Both the position numbers and the translations under genes were made by a program. The notes under the pieces are model-generated. The model was not told the origin of the DNA and made no database searches. It worked only from the letters and a program-made list of their open reading frames with translations. From Nematostella vectensis (Eukaryota > Cnidaria > Anthozoa > Actiniaria > Edwardsiidae), in NCBI RefSeq assembly GCF_932526225.1, contig NC_064044.1, positions 14,447,453 to 14,511,452 on the forward strand: DNA of 64,000 bases. Direction: 5' to 3'. This document shows, piece by piece, positions 58,978 through 64,000 of the stretch. Within the stretch, counting starts at the first letter, position 1. Each line of letters starts with the position of its first letter.

Positions 58978-61896
58978 CTAGGATTTCTCTTTCTTTGTTG
59001 TTTTCTTTTGAATGTGCTTTGTCTTAGATTTCATAGTGTGGGACCCTGACTTTTTGCTGCTATTGACATTTGCCTGTACTACTTTTGCCAAATCATGGCT
59101 GCGCTTCCTCTTCGACGTTGGTTCTTGAAGTTGTACTGGACGCCCTTTTGAAACAGCCTGACGGCTTCCACTACCACACTTTCGCTTCCTGTTTGGCTGA
59201 ACACGGATTTTTTTTCCACTTCCAGTTTTCTTCAGTTCATTAGACCCGAAAGAGAAAAGGGCACTCACCAAATTTGAATTCATAGACCTTGTCGCTGTTA
59301 AGGTTGTTACTCTTTTGGAGAACTTTATTATTCCTTTAGCCAAATTAAGATCCCCAGAGCTTTGGAGGTTTTGAATAATTTGGTCACAAGAGCTTCTCAT
59401 CAATTGTTGAGCATTTGCAATAATAGATTTATCCTCATCATGAATTTCTTCACCAGTCGTGTAGTTTGGTTCTTGATCCCTGTTAATGGATTTCTCAATG
59501 ACAGTGCCACACTCATTAGGTCCACAAGGTTGCAATGTAATCTGTTCAGCCTCAGTTGAGCGCAATGGCATATAGTAACTAAGAGGAAGTGTCTCTCCTA
59601 TAGCCAACCAGGCTAATTTCTGTCTCTCACGGGGATTGTTTACTGGGACAAAATTAACACAGTCTGCCAGCTTGGACACCCAAAGGACATACTGGTGTTT
59701 GCATGGGCTCCCATCTTTGCCAATGCCACAGGTACACATTCCAATAGTCATGTCTACTGTATGGCTGAAAAAAAGAAAAACTATTGGGATATATCCTCTA
59801 GAAAAGATTTTTTTCTGGGAACATTGTCAACCACCAAATTCCATACAACACGATTATCTCTATTTAAACCATGCTACGTACAGAATATGTAACAGAAAAT
59901 CGAAATGCATGAATGGCATTGTATATTGCATCATGCACTGCTCCTAAAATATAATCATTAATTTTGCTCTTTATTTTCTGTGGCGTACTGTGGTATACTG
60001 CAAAATATCCCACTTCTCACTTGTATTTTCTTTTAAGTGATGCATGGCATATTCTGCAGTATGCCACTCAAAAGTATTGTATAACGAGTAAATGTACAGA
60101 AAATATACTGACCTTTGACTGCCATCTGAAGAGCTTCCAACTTTGAAAGTATTATTACCAAAACTTTCAACAGAAGAAAGGTAGCCATCAAGTTCTTTTC
60201 TATCTGGGACATTAAACCCAAAGCTTCCTTTCCCTTTCCCTTTCCCTTTCCCCATGAATCGATGTCTATAAGTGCCATCAAAACTCCCATCAGCAATACT
60301 GAGGAGTTTATTCTTGTAGTGGTCTTCTAAATCAATTGTAAGCTTGTCCAGAAGCCCAACAACATTGTACTCTTTTGTTCGCCGCAGAATTATATCTTTC
60401 AGAACCAGAAACTGAGCCTCAGCAAAATTGTTTGTGTGGTTCCCTCTAACAGGCAGTTCTTTTCTAAAGCATAGAGCAAAAGATTCTTTGTCATTGTAAA
60501 GTTTTTGTAAATAGCTTACTAAAGTGGGGTTTTCCATGCAATGGTCATCATTTAAAAGTTCACTAAAGCTGTTCTCAAATTCTTGTTCTGTCTCTGCATA
60601 TAGTGATTTCTTGAAAAGGTTGAGAATGAATGGTCTATCAGCAAGGTTGACATTGTTTTTGCTTTCATGAAGCCACCTCCAAAGTTGTTGGAGCATGTGA
60701 AATGTGCATAGAAGTAAGGTGGATAGGGGCCAAATAGACTTCAGAGCATTTCGTTCCTCTTTACAGTTATCGGTAAGTATGACTTTTGGTCCATTTTCCT
60801 TTCCACGACCATTGAATGCATATTCAGGTAAGCACGAGCAGAGCATTTTAAAGCCCTGCTTTAATGTGGACTCTCGCTCATCACTAGCTATCAGAATACC
60901 AAGTGGAAGTGCCCCTGAAACATTATGTGTGCACATAACAAACACTTTAAGATTGTGCTCCTCAGTGTTAGAAGTAGCATCCACAAACACCATTTCTCCA
61001 GACTGCTGAACTTCATTGTGTACACGCTTCATAAGGGGTGTAACAATAGCAACCAAAAGAGGTTTGTCCTCCCCCCCGTACACTTGGTGGTGAGTGGTAG
61101 CATCAGGGTTATCTTTGCTATATTGTTCAAGCCTTTCAGCCAGTCTCTGGTACATCATAACCCCTTGTCCTCCATACCTATCCTTGCCATATTGTGTGTA
61201 AAGGTAGCTAAAGTCCCTTCTTCTTGGCACAACTGCTCGATTAGCCTTCTTTCGATGAAATTCCAAATCGTCATTACATGATTGCTTGAGCTCTTTCAAG
61301 TATTGTTGTCTTGCAGTTGCTGGTGTATGCACACTTTCATACATTTTCAATACTCTTTCTGTACACTCAGGAGTCAGGTCCAGAAAGTTTGATGCCTCCA
61401 AAGTTTCAAGGGAGTGGTTGTGCTCCCACTCAATATCCAACGAGCAGCACCCCTTGTTGTCCAATTTGACAATCATCTGGAAGGGACAGTTGGTGTTTTT
61501 CACTCTAGCAGAAGGATTGATATGTAATTTTTTCTGTGGGTCCTTACTTGGGCTCCAGTTGCGAGTATTATGCTGACACCTATAATAATTCTGAAGCACG
61601 TAGCCACTCGTGGGGTTTTTCTTTGTCTTGAGCTTGATGGAAACGTTATTAATGACTTCGTACTCAGATATCCATAGCTCCAGGTTTTCTTCTGTAATAT
61701 CTTCAGTCAACACGTGGGCCTTGAAGTTCTCTCTATTTCCTGAAATTGACTTCAGGTAGTAAAAAGAATCATCTGGGAGCGAGGCCAAAAAATACTCATC
61801 TGTAATTTCGGATAATTCAAACGATCTCTTTTTCGAATGCACTTCTTTTATAGCTGAAGATATTAGATCTTTGAGAAAATCGGGTTTGTCCGCCAT
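58978..61896 (-). CDS. Mutator-like transposase (FLYWCH, MULE DDE, SWIM); exons 60113-61896 and 58978-59764
   Basis: Start chosen at 61896, MADKPDFLKDLISSAIKEVH, in CAAGATGGCGGA context just inside the right TIR; an upstream Met at 62061 would translate the TIR. The intron is phase 2 (donor GTCAGT, acceptor TTTTTTCAG). The CDS is 2571 nt, 856 residues. The N-terminal zinc-binding FLYWCH/FAR1-like region reads YYRCQHNTRN, CPFQMIV, WEHNHSLE. The catalytic core has MVFVDATSNT (first Asp), ILTDNCKEERNALK (second Asp) and the CxxH motif in LLCTFHMLQQLWRWL. The C-terminal exon has a SWIM finger (CTCGIGKDGSPCKHQ) and a basic tail (KRKRSHDLAK, KHIQKKTTKKEKS) that may be a nuclear signal. It cuts and pastes its own element; no stops or shifts were seen, so it may be active. 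Confidence 0.92.
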
Positions 61897-62087
61897 CTTG
61901 AGCCATCCAAGTAATGACGTCATACAACACTCTTGAGCGAAAATCACTCTCGAACTAGTCACGAAGGAAGTCGTCGGTTCGGTTGGTTTTCGATTTGGCA
62001 TCGACGGTTTAAAATGGCAACGACGGTTCTCAGGAATAACAACGACCGTTATAATTGGCAACGACCGTTTACGAAAGGGAAATTTGC

Positions 62088-62096
62088 CCCGGCGAA
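62088..62096. other. Target-site duplication, right
   Basis: CCCGGCGAA directly after the right TIR; exact match to 56856-56864. Confidence 0.95.
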
Positions 62097-62159
62097 CGCG
62101 GTGAGGAAAATTTCACGCGTGCAGACGCCGATCGAAGTTACGTGTCACGAACAACTGAG

Positions 62160-64000
62160 ACGTACGAGTCCTTGGCAAATTCGTCCTGCCTATGGCTTTG
62201 CCCCAAGTGTGACGCTTCCAATTTCTCTGAGACTCTGTTAAGCGCTTCAACATTGGAGCTCTCAAACTCCTTCAATTTTCTTCCAAGTCAAACTTCGTCC
62301 CCAGTTGCTAAAACTACACCAAGAAATTCCTCTACGAGTTCTGTGTTGGAACATGCTCGCAAGAGCTCACGACCACGCCATAAACAAGGCCTGAAGGTAT
62401 TTAACATCAACTTCCAGAGCCTAAAGAATAAGAACTGTGAATTTCAAGCTTTCCTAGCAACTGAGAGTCCAGATATAGTAATTGGAACTGAGACCTGGTT
62501 GAATCCCAGTGTTAAAACCTGTGAATTCTTCCCTTCTAATTACTCAGTATTTCGGAAGGATAGACCGGATGGATATGGGGGAGTTCTATTAGCAGTCAAG
62601 GATCTCAGCTGTCATGAGCTTTACGAACTTAACTCAGACTGCGAAACAGTTTGGATTAAAGTCTCTATTAACAGAAGGAAACATGTATATATTGGAGCTT
62701 TTTACAACCCTGACAGTTCTTGCGAGGCACTTGATGAGTTAGACCGCTCCCTTTCAAAGCTACAGAGGATGTCTGGAAATTCAGTTATATATCTCGGAGG
62801 TGATTTCAACCTTGGAGGAGACATATGCTGGGAAACAAACACCATTGCAAGAGGAAGCCGTCACGTCACAGCTTGCGAGAAGCTACTGGAGATGTGCAGC
62901 ATTTATAGTTTGGAGCAAGTGGTAGATAAGCCTACCCGTGGTGATAAGATCCTTGACCTGCTCTTTACAACAAATAGCACCCTTGTTGACTCAGTACATG
63001 TCAAACCTGCAATGGGAGACCATGGATGTGTGGAGATACAAACCTTAGTTACACCAAAGCTGGCACGCCCGATCAGGAGGAAGATCTTTCTGTATTCAAA
63101 AGGGAACTTTGTTGACATGAAAAGGGACCTACTAGAGTTTAGCTCTGTTTATTTCACAAACTTCACTGTTCGATCATTGCAGGAAAACTGGGACATGTTA
63201 AAAGGAAAACTTTCTTCTCTTATGGAGGAATATATCCCTGCTAAAATGTCCTCAAGTAGGTACAATCTCCCTTGGTTTACTCACAATCTAAAAAAACTCA
63301 AAAGAAAAGTCCAAAGATTGTATAACACCCAGAAACGTACAGGTTTGGAAAGTGACAAAAGGAAATTTAGACAAACTCGGAAAGCCTATAGATATAAGCT
63401 AAATAAATCATATGGAGATTATATAAATAATTTGCTAGGGTCCTCTCAAAGAGAACAACCTAAGAAATGTTGGAGATTTGTGAAATCAAAAAGGCAAGAT
63501 AACATGGGTATTAACCTACTTCATAACCAGCATAATATTGCTGTTTCAAATAGCCTAGACAAAGCAAATGTCCTCAATGGTTATTTTTTCTCTATTTTTA
63601 CTAAAGAGGACTCTAGTACAGCACCAAGCTTAAATCCAAATTCATCAAGCCCAGAAATGGGTAAAATCATAGTCACCTCAAATGGTGTTCAGAAGCTTTT
63701 GAATTCAATTGATTCAAATAAGGCTGGGGGGCCTGATAAATTGCCAACTCGTATTTTAAAGGAATTATCCCAAGAGTTGGCACCCCTATATACACAACTT
63801 TTCCAACAGTCCTTAGATCAGGGAAAATTACCCATGGACTGGAAAATTGCCAATGTAGTACCAATTTTTAAAAAAGGCAAAAGATCATCACCAAATAACT
63901 ATCGACCCGTTTCCCTTACATCTGTTACTTGCAAAATTTTGGAGCATGTAATATGCCACCATGTTTGGCAACATTTGGAGCAGCATGGCATACTTAGCGA
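62160..64000 (+). CDS. LINE (non-LTR retrotransposon) ORF, APE endonuclease and start of RT; runs off the window
   Basis: One frame is open from about 62100 to the end. ETYESLANSSCLWLCPKCDA looks like the last cysteines of a PHD finger. An AP-like endonuclease follows: LKVFNINFQSLKNKNCEFQA, PDIVIGTETWL (catalytic Glu), DGYGGVLLAVKD, YIGAFYNPDSS, YLGGDFNLGGD, and AMGDHGCVEI (terminal His). Then a linker (PWFTHNLKKLKRKVQRLYNT) leads to the start of the reverse transcriptase: SNKAGGPDKLPTRILKEL, WKIANVVPIFKKGKRSSPNN, YRPVSLTSVTCKILE. This is CR1/L2-type architecture by domain order. No stop was seen in 1.8 kb. The 5' end is unclear: residues before the PHD-like part do not match, so the element is truncated or shifted near 62150. 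Confidence 0.9.

Larger units (their letters stand above)
56865..62087. mobile_element. Complete Mutator-like DNA transposon (MULE), 5223 bp, with two genes
   Basis: Terminal inverted repeats of about 181 bp (56865-57045 and 61907-62087) start GCAAATTTCCCTTTCGTAAA and are nearly identical. Each begins with about four subrepeats of ACGGTCGTTGCCA, likely transposase-binding sites, and ends with TGACGTCA. A perfect 9-bp target duplication flanks the element. Inside, an HMG/zinc-finger gene reads inward from the left TIR and the transposase gene reads inward from the right TIR. Intact TIRs, duplication and frames suggest a recent insertion. Confidence 0.95.

Overview
The window is eukaryotic: split genes with GT-AG introns, long minisatellites, MITEs, LTR, LINE, Penelope-like and Mutator-like elements. 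Secreted PAN plus discoidin (F5/8C) genes, rhodopsin-class receptors and a dense mixed transposon load suggest a cnidarian, probably an anthozoan such as a Nematostella-like sea anemone. The species is inference; nothing in the sequence names it.

Layout. (1) 1-17.9 kb: two tandem copies of a discoidin gene. Copy A supplies only a 3' repeat array and a last exon. Copy B is whole: a signal peptide plus PAN/apple exon at 3891, an 8.1-kb intron holding a Penelope-like retroelement, a discoidin exon at 12331, and a last exon at 16500. In both, the 3' end of the discoidin exon together with its splice donor is amplified as an in-frame 81-bp (27-codon) minisatellite. Copy B's array was later hit by a solo LTR and a foldback element; copy A keeps the empty sites. 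(2) 18-28.5 kb: minisatellites, a hAT-like MITE, and two related class A GPCR genes in tail-to-tail arrangement. One is intact with two exons; the other has a one-base frameshift. (3) 28.5-33 kb and 44.55-49.4 kb: a segmental duplication. Each copy carries a four-exon gene for a secreted precursor with signal peptide, acidic pro-region, Lys-Arg site and a cationic, Cys/Tyr/Arg-rich mature peptide. (4) 33-44.5 kb: repeats, then a third, decayed discoidin copy (37356 onward) broken up by a 169-bp satellite and Ty3/gypsy-like fragments. Where its last exon should begin there are ten TTAGGG telomere repeats. Next to these lies a 342-bp retroelement with 13-bp target duplications and a hammerhead ribozyme. 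(5) 51.8-55.8 kb: a multi-exon tyrosine-recombinase (Crypton-type) gene on the minus strand. (6) 56.86-62.10 kb: a complete Mutator-like element with a perfect 9-bp target duplication, 181-bp TIRs and two convergent genes: a FLYWCH/MULE/SWIM transposase and an HMG-box plus C2H2 zinc-finger protein. (7) 62.1-64 kb: a LINE ORF (PHD-like end, APE endonuclease, start of RT) that runs off the window.

The most notable points are the amplified splice-donor array, the ribozyme-bearing retroelement beside telomeric repeats, the duplicated peptide precursors, and the Mutator element with a companion DNA-binding gene read from a twin TIR promoter. All exon structures were read by eye from splice signals and phase agreement; no alignment or search was run.
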